This document shows positions 10,227 through 20,017 of a stretch of DNA of 64,000 nucleotides, one piece after another. The translations under genes were made by a program, and so were the position numbers. Source of the DNA: Apostichopus japonicus (taxonomy: Eukaryota > Echinodermata > Holothuroidea > Aspidochirotida > Stichopodidae); NCBI RefSeq assembly GCF_037975245.1, contig NC_092577.1, positions 17,498,013 through 17,562,012 of the forward strand, written 5' to 3'. How positions within the stretch are numbered: position 1 is the first letter of the stretch; each line of letters begins with the position of its first letter. The notes under the pieces were generated by a model. It was given only the letters and a program-made list of their open reading frames with translations. It was not told the origin of the DNA and ran no database searches.

Positions 10227-10508
10227 TTATTTTCATAATTGATAACACTATGTTGCCACGACGATGAGAAATTGAAATGGCCTTCATTGTCTTTCCACAA
10301 GGAAAGTGTCTTGCCACGAGGAAAGCGATTTGAAAATCGAATATATTAATAAATACCTCGTTTGTTTTTATATATTAGAATTTTCTAGATATATATGTAA
10401 AATATAGATTAACATAATATATATTAAATCCATTCATGTATAATATATATATTAAATCCACTGATTATAACCTACCAGACAAGTAGCCTACATTTCACCT
10501 CTTGGAAT

Positions 10509-10630
10509 GTCTACGGCCATATCACGTTGACTATACCGGTTCTCGTCCGATCACCGAAGTCAAGCAACGTAGAGCGCAGTCAGTACTTGGATGGGTGACC
10601 GCCTGGGGGAATACTGGGTGCCGCAGGCTT
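10509..10630 (+). rRNA. 5S rRNA gene, GG insertion
   Basis: 122 bases; T12 T19 A50 A70 C114 plus GG. A 75-base spacer follows. Confidence 0.93.
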
Positions 10631-10705
10631 TTATTTTCATAATTGATAACACTATGTTGCCACGACGATGAGAAATTGAAATGGCCTACATTGACCTCTT
10701 GTTAT

Positions 10706-10825
10706 GTCTACGGCCACATCACGTTGACTATACCGGTTCTCGTCCGATCACCGAAGTCAAGCAACGTAGAGCGCAGTCAGTACTTGGATGGGTGACCGCC
10801 TGGGAATACTGGGTGCCGTAGGCTT
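10706..10825 (+). rRNA. 5S rRNA gene, structure-intact
   Basis: C12 T19 A50 A70 T114; the terminator reads CTTTTAC. A 67-base spacer follows. Confidence 0.96.
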
Positions 10826-10892
10826 TTACTTTCATAATTGATAACACGACGATGATGAGAAATTGAAATGGCCTACATTGACCTCTTGTTAT

Positions 10893-11012
10893 GTCTACGG
10901 CCACATCACGTTGACTATACCGGTTCTCGTCCGATCACCGAAGTCAAGCAACGTAGAGCGCAGTCAGTACTTGGATGGGTGACCGCCTGGGAATACTGGG
11001 TGCCGTAGGCTT
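10893..11012 (+). rRNA. 5S rRNA gene, structure-intact
   Basis: C12 T19 A50 A70 T114. Uninterrupted counterpart of the 5S gene split by the DNA transposon at 30525/41126. A 67-base spacer follows, so the unit is 187 bases. Confidence 0.96.
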
Positions 11013-11079
11013 TTATTTTCATAATTGATAACACGACGATGATGAGAAATTGAAATGGCCTACATTGACCTCTTTTTAT

Positions 11080-11199
11080 GTCTACGGCCACATCACGATG
11101 ACTATACCGGTTCTCGTCCGATCACCGAAGTCAAGCAACGTAGAGCGCAGTCAGTACTTGGATGGGTGACCGCCTGGGAATACTGGGTGCCGCAGGCTT
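11080..11199 (+). rRNA. 5S rRNA gene, helix I and II variant
   Basis: C12 A19 A50 A70 C114. Counterpart of the gene at 41218. A 282-base spacer follows. Confidence 0.94.
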
Positions 11200-11481
11200 T
11201 TATTTTCATAATTGATAACACTATGTTGCCACGACGATGAGAAATTGAAATGGCCTTCATTGTCTTTCCACAAGGAAAGTGTCTTGCCACGAGGAAAGCG
11301 ATTTGAAAATCGAATATATTAATAAATAACTCGTTTGTTTTTATATATTAGAATTTTCTACATATAGATGTAAAATATAGATTAACATAATATATATTAA
11401 ATCCATTCATGTATAATATATATATTAAATCCACTAATCATAACCTACCAGACAACTAGCCTACATTTCGCCTCTTGGAAT

Positions 11482-11601
11482 GTCTACGGCCACATCACGA
11501 TGACTATACCGGTTCTCGTCCGATCACCGAAGTCAAGCAACGTAGAGCGCAGTCAGTACTTGGATGGGTGACCGCCTGGGAATACTGGGTGCCGTAGGCT
11601 T
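11482..11601 (+). rRNA. 5S rRNA gene, helix II variant
   Basis: C12 A19 A50 A70 T114. A 67-base spacer follows. Confidence 0.95.
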
Positions 11602-11668
11602 TTATTTTCATAATTGATAACACGACGATGATGAGAAATTGAAATGGTCTACATTGACCTCTTGTTAT

Positions 11669-11788
11669 GTCTACGGCCACATCACGTTGACTATACCGGT
11701 TCTCGTCCGATCACCGATGTCAAGCAACGTAGAGCGCAGTCAGTACTTGGATGGGTGACCGCCTGGGAATACTGGGTGCCGTAGGCTT
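11669..11788 (+). rRNA. 5S rRNA gene, box A edge variant
   Basis: C12 T19 T50 A70 T114. A 67-base spacer follows. Confidence 0.94.
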
Positions 11789-11855
11789 TTATTTTCATAA
11801 TTGATAACACGACGATGATGAGAAATTGAAATGGCCTACATTGACCTCTTTTTAT

Positions 11856-11975
11856 GTCTACGGCCACATCACGTTGACTATACCGGTTCTCGTCCGATCA
11901 CCGAAGTCAAGCAACGTAGAGCGCAGTCAGTACTTGGATGGGTGACCGCCTGGGAATACTGGGTGCCGCAGGCTT
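11856..11975 (+). rRNA. 5S rRNA gene, helix I variant
   Basis: C12 T19 A50 A70 C114. A 280-base spacer follows, with a TA deletion in its AT run. Confidence 0.95.
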
Positions 11976-12255
11976 TTATTTTCATAATTGATAACACTAT
12001 GTTGCCACGACGATGACAAATTGAAATGGCCTTCATTGTCTTTCCACAAGGAAAGTGTCTTGCCACGAGGAAAGCGATTTGAAAATCGAATATATTAATA
12101 AATAACTCGTTTGTTTTTATATATTAGAATTGTCTACATATATATGTAAAATACAGATTGACATAATATATATTAAATCCATTCATGTATAATATATATT
12201 AAATCCACTGATCATAACCTACCAGACAACTAGCCTACATTTCGCCTCTTGGAAT

Positions 12256-12375
12256 GTCTACGGCCACATCACGATGACTATACCGGTTCTCGTCCGATCA
12301 CCGAAGTCAAGCAACGTAGAGCGCAGTCAGTACTTGGATGGGTGACCGCCTGGGAATACTGGGTGCCGTAGGCTT
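12256..12375 (+). rRNA. 5S rRNA gene, helix II variant
   Basis: C12 A19 A50 A70 T114. A 67-base spacer follows. Confidence 0.95.
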
Positions 12376-12442
12376 TTATTTTCATAATTGATAACACGAC
12401 GATGATGAGAAATTGAAATGGTCTACATTGACCTCTTGTTAT

Positions 12443-12562
12443 GTCTACGGCCACATCACGTTGACTATACCGGCTCTCGTCCGATCACCGATGTCAAGCA
12501 ACGTAGAGCGCTGTCAGTACTTGGATGGGTGACCGCCTGGGAATACTGGGTGCCGTAGGCTT
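12443..12562 (+). rRNA. 5S rRNA gene, triple variant
   Basis: C12 T19 C32 T50 T70 T114. C32 breaks a helix III pair, T70 faces U105 in the long stem, and T70 also lies in the intermediate element. The copy least likely to give a stable 5S RNA. A 67-base spacer follows. Confidence 0.9.
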
Positions 12563-12629
12563 TTATTTTCATAATTGATAACACGACGATGATGAGAAAT
12601 TGAAATGGCCTACATTGACCTCTTTTTAT

Positions 12630-12749
12630 GTCTACGGCCACATCACGTTGACTATACCGGTTCTCGTCCGATCACCGAAGTCAAGCAACGTAGAGCGCAG
12701 TCAGTACTTGGATGGGTGACCGCCTGGGAATACTGGGTGCCGCAGGCTT
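12630..12749 (+). rRNA. 5S rRNA gene, helix I variant
   Basis: C12 T19 A50 A70 C114. A 282-base spacer follows. Confidence 0.95.
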
Positions 12750-13031
12750 TTATTTTCATAATTGATAACACTATGTTGCCACGACGATGACAAATTGAAA
12801 TGGCCTTCATTGTCTTTCCACAAGGAAAGTGTCTTGCCACGAGGAAAGCGATTTGAAAATCGAATATATTAATAAATAACTCGTTTGTTTTTATATATTC
12901 GAATTTTCTACATATAGATGTAAAATATAGATTAACATAATATATATTAAATCCATTCATGTATAATATATATATTAAATCCACTAATCATAACCTACCA
13001 GACAACTAGCCTACATTTCGCCTCTTGGAAT

Positions 13032-13151
13032 GTCTACGGCCACATCACGATGACTATACCGGTTCTCGTCCGATCACCGAAGTCAAGCAACGTAGAGCGC
13101 AGTCAGTACTTGGATGGGTGACCGCCTGGGAATACTGGGTGCCGTAGGCTT
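13032..13151 (+). rRNA. 5S rRNA gene, helix II variant
   Basis: C12 A19 A50 A70 T114. A 282-base spacer follows. Confidence 0.95.
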
Positions 13152-13433
13152 TTATTTTCATAATTGATAACACTATGTTGCCACGACGATGAGAAATTGA
13201 AATGGCCTTCATTGTCTTTCCACAAGGAAAGTGTCTTGCCACGAGGAAAGCGATTTGAAAATCGAATATATTAATAAATACCTCGTTTGTTTTTATATAT
13301 TAGAATTTTCTAGATATATATGTAAAATATAGATTAACATAATATATATTAAATCCATTCATGTATAATATATATATTAAATCCACTGATCATAACCTAC
13401 CAGACAAGTAGCCTACATTTCACCTCTTGGAAT

Positions 13434-13553
13434 GTCTACGGCCATATCACGTTGACTATACCGGTTCTCGTCCGATCACCGAAGTCAAGCAACGTAGAGC
13501 GCAGTCAGTACTTGGATGGGTGACCGCCTGGGAATACTGGGTGCCGCAGGCTT
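13434..13553 (+). rRNA. 5S rRNA gene, helix I variant
   Basis: T12 T19 A50 A70 C114. A 282-base spacer follows. Confidence 0.95.
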
Positions 13554-13835
13554 TTATTTTCATAATTGATAACACTATGTTGCCACGACGATGAGAAATT
13601 GAAATGGCCTTCATTGTCTTTCCACAAGGAAAGTGTCTTGCCACGAGGAAAGCGATTTGAAAATCGAATATATTAATAAATAACTCGTTTGTTTTTATAT
13701 ATTCGAATTTTCTACATATAGATGTAAAATATAGATTAACATAATATATATTAAATCCATTCATGTATAATATATATATTAAATCCACTGATTATAACCT
13801 ACCAGACAAGTAGCCTACATTTCACCTCTTGGAAT

Positions 13836-13957
13836 GTCTACGGCCATATCACGTTGACTATACCGGTTCTCGTCCGATCACCGAAGTCAAGCAACGTAGA
13901 GCGCAGTCAGTACTTGGATGGGTGACCGCCTGGGGGAATACTGGGTGCCGCAGGCTT
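13836..13957 (+). rRNA. 5S rRNA gene, GG insertion
   Basis: 122 bases; T12 T19 A50 A70 C114 plus GG. A 75-base spacer follows. Confidence 0.93.
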
Positions 13958-14032
13958 TTATTTTCATAATTGATAACACTATGTTGCCACGACGATGAGA
14001 AATTGAAATGGCCTACATTGACCTCTTGTTAT

Positions 14033-14154
14033 GTCTACGGCCACATCACGTTGACTATACCGGTTCTCGTCCGATCACCGAAGTCAAGCAACGTAGAGCG
14101 CAGTCAGTACTTGGATGGGTGACCGCCTGGGGGAATACTGGGTGCCGCAGGCTT
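14033..14154 (+). rRNA. 5S rRNA gene, GG insertion
   Basis: 122 bases; C12 T19 A50 A70 C114 plus GG. A 282-base spacer follows. Confidence 0.93.
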
Positions 14155-14436
14155 TTATTTTCATAATTGATAACACTATGTTGCCACGACGATGAGAAAT
14201 TGAAATGGCCTTCATTGTCTTTCCACAAGGAAAGTGTCTTGCCACGAGGAAAGCGATTTGAAAATCGAATATATTAATAAATAACTCGTTTGTTTTTATA
14301 TATTAGAATTTTCTACATATAGATGTAAAATATAGATTAACATAATATATATTAAATCCATTCATGTATAATATATATATTAAATCCACTAATCATAACC
14401 TACCAGACAACTAGCCTACATTTCGCCTCTTGGAAT

Positions 14437-14556
14437 GTCTACGGCCACATCACGATGACTATACCGGTTCTCGTCCGATCACCGAAGTCAAGCAACGTAG
14501 AGCGCAGTCAGTACTTGGATGGGTGACCGCCTGGGAATACTGGGTGCCGTAGGCTT
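14437..14556 (+). rRNA. 5S rRNA gene, helix II variant
   Basis: C12 A19 A50 A70 T114. A 282-base spacer follows. Confidence 0.95.
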
Positions 14557-14838
14557 TTATTTTCATAATTGATAACACTATGTTGCCACGACGATGAGAA
14601 ATTGAAATGGCCTTCATTGTCTTTCCACAAGGAAAGTGTCTTGCCACGAGGAAAGCGATTTGAAAATCGAATATATTAATAAATACCTCGTTTGTTTTTA
14701 TATATTAGAATTTTCTAGATATATATGTAAAATATAGATTAACATAATATATATTAAATCCATTCATGTATAATATATATATTAAATCCACTGATCATAA
14801 CCTACCAGACAAGTAGCCTACATTTCACCTCTTGGAAT

Positions 14839-14958
14839 GTCTACGGCCATATCACGTTGACTATACCGGTTCTCGTCCGATCACCGAAGTCAAGCAACGT
14901 AGAGCGCAGTCAGTACTTGGATGGGTGACCGCCTGGGAATACTGGGTGCCGCAGGCTT
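14839..14958 (+). rRNA. 5S rRNA gene, helix I variant
   Basis: T12 T19 A50 A70 C114. A 282-base spacer follows. Confidence 0.95.
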
Positions 14959-15240
14959 TTATTTTCATAATTGATAACACTATGTTGCCACGACGATGAG
15001 AAATTGAAATGGCCTTCATTGTCTTTCCACAAGGAAAGTGTCTTGCCACGAGGAAAGCGATTTGAAAATCGAATATATTAATAAATACCTCGTTTGTTTT
15101 TATATATTAGAATTTTCTAGATATATATGTAAAATATAGATTAACATAATATATATTAAATCCATTCATGTATAATATATATATTAAATCCACTGATTAT
15201 AACCTACCAGACAAGTAGCCTACATTTCACCTCTTGGAAT

Positions 15241-15362
15241 GTCTACGGCCATATCACGTTGACTATACCGGTTCTCGTCCGATCACCGAAGTCAAGCAAC
15301 GTAGAGCGCAGTCAGTACTTGGATGGGTGACCGCCTGGGGGAATACTGGGTGCCGCAGGCTT
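15241..15362 (+). rRNA. 5S rRNA gene, GG insertion
   Basis: 122 bases; T12 T19 A50 A70 C114 plus GG. A 75-base spacer follows. Confidence 0.93.
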
Positions 15363-15437
15363 TTATTTTCATAATTGATAACACTATGTTGCCACGACGA
15401 TGAGAAATTGAAATGGCCTACATTGACCTCTTGTTAT

Positions 15438-15557
15438 GTCTACGGCCACATCACGTTGACTATACCGGTTCTCGTCCGATCACCGAAGTCAAGCAACGTA
15501 GAGCGCAGTCAGTACTTGGATGGGTGACCGCCTGGGAATACTGGGTGCCGTAGGCTT
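15438..15557 (+). rRNA. 5S rRNA gene, structure-intact, weak terminator
   Basis: C12 T19 A50 A70 T114. The T run is only three long (GGCTTTAC) where other copies have four. A 66-base spacer follows. Confidence 0.95.
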
Positions 15558-15623
15558 TACTTTCATAATTGATAACACGACGATGATGAGAAATTGAAAT
15601 GGCCTACATTGACCTCTTGTTAT

Positions 15624-15743
15624 GTCTACGGCCACATCACGTTGACTATACCGGTTCTCGTCCGATCACCGAAGTCAAGCAACGTAGAGCGCAGTCAGTA
15701 CTTGGATGGGTGACCGCCTGGGAATACTGGGTGCCGTAGGCTT
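15624..15743 (+). rRNA. 5S rRNA gene, structure-intact
   Basis: C12 T19 A50 A70 T114. A 67-base spacer follows. Confidence 0.96.
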
Positions 15744-15810
15744 TTATTTTCATAATTGATAACACGACGATGATGAGAAATTGAAATGGCCTACATTGAC
15801 CTCTTTTTAT

Positions 15811-15930
15811 GTCTACGGCCACATCACGATGACTATACCGGTTCTCGTCCGATCACCGAAGTCAAGCAACGTAGAGCGCAGTCAGTACTTGGATGGGTGA
15901 CCGCCTGGGAATACTGGGTGCCGCAGGCTT
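15811..15930 (+). rRNA. 5S rRNA gene, helix I and II variant
   Basis: C12 A19 A50 A70 C114. A 282-base spacer follows. Confidence 0.94.
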
Positions 15931-16212
15931 TTATTTTCATAATTGATAACACTATGTTGCCACGACGATGAGAAATTGAAATGGCCTTCATTGTCTTTCC
16001 ACAAGGAAAGTGTCTTGCCACGAGGAAAGCGATTTGAAAATCGAATATATTAATAAATAACTCGTTTGTTTTTATATATTCGAATTTTCTACATATAGAT
16101 GTAAAATATAGATTAACATAATATATATTAAATCCATTCATGTATAATATATATATTAAATCCACTAATCATAACCTACCAGACAACTAGCCTACATTTC
16201 GCCTCTTGGAAT

Positions 16213-16332
16213 GTCTACGGCCACATCACGATGACTATACCGGTTCTCGTCCGATCACCGAAGTCAAGCAACGTAGAGCGCAGTCAGTACTTGGATGGGT
16301 GACCGCCTGGGAATACTGGGTGCCGTAGGCTT
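16213..16332 (+). rRNA. 5S rRNA gene, helix II variant
   Basis: C12 A19 A50 A70 T114. A 67-base spacer follows. Confidence 0.95.
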
Positions 16333-16399
16333 TTATTTTCATAATTGATAACACGACGATGATGAGAAATTGAAATGGTCTACATTGACCTCTTGTTAT

Positions 16400-16519
16400 G
16401 TCTACGGCCACATCACGTTGACTATACCGGTTCTCGTCCGATCACCGATGTCAAGCAACGTAGAGCGCAGTCAGTACTTGGATGGGTGACCGCCTGGGAA
16501 TACTGGGTGCCGTAGGCTT
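16400..16519 (+). rRNA. 5S rRNA gene, box A edge variant
   Basis: C12 T19 T50 A70 T114. A 67-base spacer follows. Confidence 0.94.
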
Positions 16520-16586
16520 TTATTTTCATAATTGATAACACGACGATGATGAGAAATTGAAATGGCCTACATTGACCTCTTTTTAT

Positions 16587-16706
16587 GTCTACGGCCACAT
16601 CACGTTGACTATACCGGTTCTCGTCCGATCACCGAAGTCAAGCAACGTAGAGCGCAGTCAGTACTTGGATGGGTGACCGCCTGGGAATACTGGGTGCCGC
16701 AGGCTT
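16587..16706 (+). rRNA. 5S rRNA gene, helix I variant
   Basis: C12 T19 A50 A70 C114. A 280-base spacer follows. Confidence 0.95.
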
Positions 16707-16986
16707 TTATTTTCATAATTGATAACACTATGTTGCCACGACGATGACAAATTGAAATGGCCTTCATTGTCTTTCCACAAGGAAAGTGTCTTGCCACGAG
16801 GAAAGCGATTTGAAAATCGAATATATTAATAAATAACTCGTTTGTTTTTATATATTAGAATTGTCTACATATATATGTAAAATACAGATTGACATAATAT
16901 ATATTAAATCCATTCATGTATAATATATATTAAATCCACTGATCATAACCTACCAGACAACTAGCCTACATTTCGCCTCTTGGAAT

Positions 16987-17106
16987 GTCTACGGCCACAT
17001 CACGATGACTATACCGGTTCTCGTCCGATCACCGAAGTCAAGCAACGTAGAGCGCAGTCAGTACTTGGATGGGTGACCGCCTGGGAATACTGGGTGCCGT
17101 AGGCTT
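16987..17106 (+). rRNA. 5S rRNA gene, helix II variant
   Basis: C12 A19 A50 A70 T114. A 67-base spacer follows. Confidence 0.95.
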
Positions 17107-17173
17107 TTATTTTCATAATTGATAACACGACGATGATGAGAAATTGAAATGGTCTACATTGACCTCTTGTTAT

Positions 17174-17293
17174 GTCTACGGCCACATCACGTTGACTATA
17201 CCGGTTCTCGTCCGATCACCGATGTCAAGCAACGTAGAGCGCTGTCAGTACTTGGATGGGTGACCGCCTGGGAATACTGGGTGCCGTAGGCTT
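17174..17293 (+). rRNA. 5S rRNA gene, double variant (T50, T70)
   Basis: C12 T19 T50 T70 T114; T70 faces U105. A 67-base spacer follows. Confidence 0.92.
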
Positions 17294-17360
17294 TTATTTT
17301 CATAATTGATAACACGACGATGATGAGAAATTGAAATGGCCTACATTGACCTCTTTTTAT

Positions 17361-17480
17361 GTCTACGGCCACATCACGTTGACTATACCGGTTCTCGTCC
17401 GATCACCGAAGTCAAGCAACGTAGAGCGCAGTCAGTACTTGGATGGGTGACCGCCTGGGAATACTGGGTGCCGCAGGCTT
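17361..17480 (+). rRNA. 5S rRNA gene, helix I variant
   Basis: C12 T19 A50 A70 C114. A 282-base spacer follows. Confidence 0.95.
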
Positions 17481-17762
17481 TTATTTTCATAATTGATAAC
17501 ACTATGTTGCCACGACGATGACAAATTGAAATGGCCTTCATTGTCTTTCCACAAGGAAAGTGTCTTGCCACGAGGAAAGCGATTTGAAAATCGAATATAT
17601 TAATAAATAACTCGTTTGTTTTTATATATTCGAATTTTCTACATATAGATGTAAAATATAGATTAACATAATATATATTAAATCCATTCATGTATAATAT
17701 ATATATTAAATCCACTAATCATAACCTACCAGACAACTAGCCTACATTTCGCCTCTTGGAAT

Positions 17763-17882
17763 GTCTACGGCCACATCACGATGACTATACCGGTTCTCGT
17801 CCGATCACCGAAGTCAAGCAACGTAGAGCGCAGTCAGTACTTGGATGGGTGACCGCCTGGGAATACTGGGTGCCGTAGGCTT
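17763..17882 (+). rRNA. 5S rRNA gene, helix II variant
   Basis: C12 A19 A50 A70 T114. A 282-base spacer follows. Confidence 0.95.
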
Positions 17883-18164
17883 TTATTTTCATAATTGATA
17901 ACACTATGTTGCCACGACGATGAGAAATTGAAATGGCCTTCATTGTCTTTCCACAAGGAAAGTGTCTTGCCACGAGGAAAGCGATTTGAAAATCGAATAT
18001 ATTAATAAATACCTCGTTTGTTTTTATATATTAGAATTTTCTAGATATATATGTAAAATATAGATTAACATAATATATATTAAATCCATTCATGTATAAT
18101 ATATATATTAAATCCACTGATCATAACCTACCAGACAAGTAGCCTACATTTCACCTCTTGGAAT

Positions 18165-18284
18165 GTCTACGGCCATATCACGTTGACTATACCGGTTCTC
18201 GTACGATCACCGAAGTCAAGCAACGTAGAGCGCAGTCAGTACTTGGATGGGTGACCGCCTGGGAATACTGGGTGCCGCAGGCTT
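18165..18284 (+). rRNA. 5S rRNA gene, A39 variant, upstream of LINE copy 2
   Basis: T12 T19 A39 A50 A70 C114. A39 is found only here and at 55917, in both cases just before a LINE copy. Confidence 0.95.
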
Positions 18285-18506
18285 TTATTTTCATAATTGA
18301 TAACACTATGTTGCCACGACGATGAGAAATTGAAATGGCCTTCATTGTCTTTCCACAAGGAAAGTGTCTTGCCACGAGGAAAGCGATTTGAAAATCGAAT
18401 ATATTAATAAATAACTCGTTTGTTTTTATATATTAGAATTTTCTACATATAGATGTAAAATATAGATTAACATAATATATATTAAATCCATTCATGTATA
18501 ATATAT

Positions 18507-18775
18507 GTCGTGGTGTGATACAGTGTGATACAGTGGATACAGTGTGATACAGTCGTGGCGCGGTTGGTTGTGCTCTTTGTTAGCTGTTTTCTTTGTTACT
18601 TTTTTCGAACTTACTTGTTCCACGTTTTCTTCAACCTGCAACATCCAAGTTCTTGGATGCTAGCGGGTTTTTATTACTGTGTTTCATTTTGGACCGTTAA
18701 ACTGTAGGAGTTTTGTAGGTAATTTTTGAAGTCGCCAAGGCGACGAAGGCCGCCAAGGCGTGTGCTAGTGCGAAC
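18507..18775 (+). promoter_or_regulatory. LINE copy 2 5' UTR
   Basis: Same tandem GTGATACA block (about 18513-18553) and GC-rich leader as copy 1. Confidence 0.5.
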
Positions 18776-20017
18776 ATGGGTTCCGCGAAACCATCAATAC
18801 AACGTTTGAAAACTAACAGTGTTAGGGTATTTGACAATGGACATAGCTATGGAGACATACTGAAATCGATATCTGAGGATCTTGGGAATAATAGAATTGT
18901 GGGATGTGTTAAGACGTCAGGGCACTGGATTGTGACATTGAAGAATGAATCTGATGCGGAACTTATCCAGGAAACCGGCCTTAATATTAAAGGCGACCAT
19001 TGTAATGTTACCGGAGTGGAAAAATTTATACTAACGGTGAGTCTTTTTGGGGTACCCTGTTACATTTCTGACGAAGAACTTTCGGCTAAGCTAGAGGAAT
19101 ACGGATGCTCAATTAAATCCAAATGGACGCGAAAATACTATTCCGACTATCCAGACGTGGAAAACGGTATTCGATTCGTAAGAGTACAGTTGCCAAATAA
19201 TGCCAAAAGCCTGCCCTACGCAATTACGATTGCTGGTGTACATCTAAGACTTAAACACAACAGCCAATCTAAAGTCTGTAACAACTGCTTGAGCGACACC
19301 CATGTCATGAAAGAATGTCCCCAGTACGTATGTAGAGAATGTAATAACCAGGGCCACACGGAGAGCCGTTGCCCTAGGATAAAGTGCTTTAGATGCCAAA
19401 ACTTTGGTCATAAAAGTTTCCTATGCACGGAGCAACCACCTGAGGAAGATAACGATGTCGAACCAGAGAAGCCTTCAGACAATGGTGAGATGGACACAGA
19501 AACTGAACCTTCTAACGTCACTGAGAGCGCCAACAAGGAAACAGTTCCCGGGGGCCCACCAGCTCAACCCACAGTGCAACCTCCTGACACGGTAGATCAA
19601 GCCAACCGGAACAAGGACCAAATTGAGGAGACTCTGCCTACCAACACCCAGCCACAGCAGAAACAACCGAAATCTCCCAAGAAAGCGAAGGCTACGACCA
19701 CAGCGACCAAGAAAAATCCCACCGACGAAGCACAGAAATCCCGACTACAAAGAAAACCCGACTACAAACCAGGAAGTAATGGAGACACCACTGAAACTGT
19801 AAATGACTCTATGGCACACCTTAAAAGGCAGATGTCTTTGGATGAGGACAACTTCATTTTTGTAAGACACAAGAAGAAAATACCAACACCAAACCTTAGC
19901 AAGGCAAGAACCGTAACAAGCAAAAACAATCAAACCTCACTTCTATATCGTCATCGTCATCATACTCTTTCTTGTTTTAATGGATCCAACAAAAAACAAA
20001 ATAGAAACAAGGGATAA
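18776..20017 (+). CDS. LINE ORF1, gag-like zinc-knuckle protein (copy 2)
   Basis: 413 residues, the same protein as the copy 1 and copy 3 ORF1. RRM-like N-terminal half, three CCHC knuckles between Cys168 and Cys217, then a charged, probably disordered tail. It overlaps ORF2 by 38 bases, so ORF2 may be translated by reinitiation or leaky scanning rather than as a fusion (inference). Confidence 0.95.
   Translation: MGSAKPSIQRLKTNSVRVFDNGHSYGDILKSISEDLGNNRIVGCVKTSGHWIVTLKNESDAELIQETGLNIKGDHCNVTGVEKFILTVSLFGVPCYISDEELSAKLEEYGCSIKSKWTRKYYSDYPDVENGIRFVRVQLPNNAKSLPYAITIAGVHLRLKHNSQSKVCNNCLSDTHVMKECPQYVCRECNNQGHTESRCPRIKCFRCQNFGHKSFLCTEQPPEEDNDVEPEKPSDNGEMDTETEPSNVTESANKETVPGGPPAQPTVQPPDTVDQANRNKDQIEETLPTNTQPQQKQPKSPKKAKATTTATKKNPTDEAQKSRLQRKPDYKPGSNGDTTETVNDSMAHLKRQMSLDEDNFIFVRHKKKIPTPNLSKARTVTSKNNQTSLLYRHRHHTLSCFNGSNKKQNRNKG

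Larger units (their letters stand above)
9705..13553 (+). repeat. higher-order 5S repeat, first copy
   Basis: Fourteen 5S units in fixed order. The same order of unit types and spacers recurs at 14437-18284, shifted by 4732 bases up to 15438 and by 4731 after a single T loss there. The two copies look nearly identical by eye, which implies duplication of multi-unit blocks. Confidence 0.88.
14437..18284 (+). repeat. higher-order 5S repeat, second copy
   Basis: Repeats the fourteen-unit order of 9705-13553. Differences seen are a lost T after the 15438 gene, T32 instead of C32 at 17174, and A39 in the last unit. Confidence 0.88.

Noticed and set aside
7356-18284. CRISPR-like array of identical repeats with regular spacing
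   Set aside because: The repeat is a 120-base 5S gene and the spacers are themselves repeats. The window is animal DNA.
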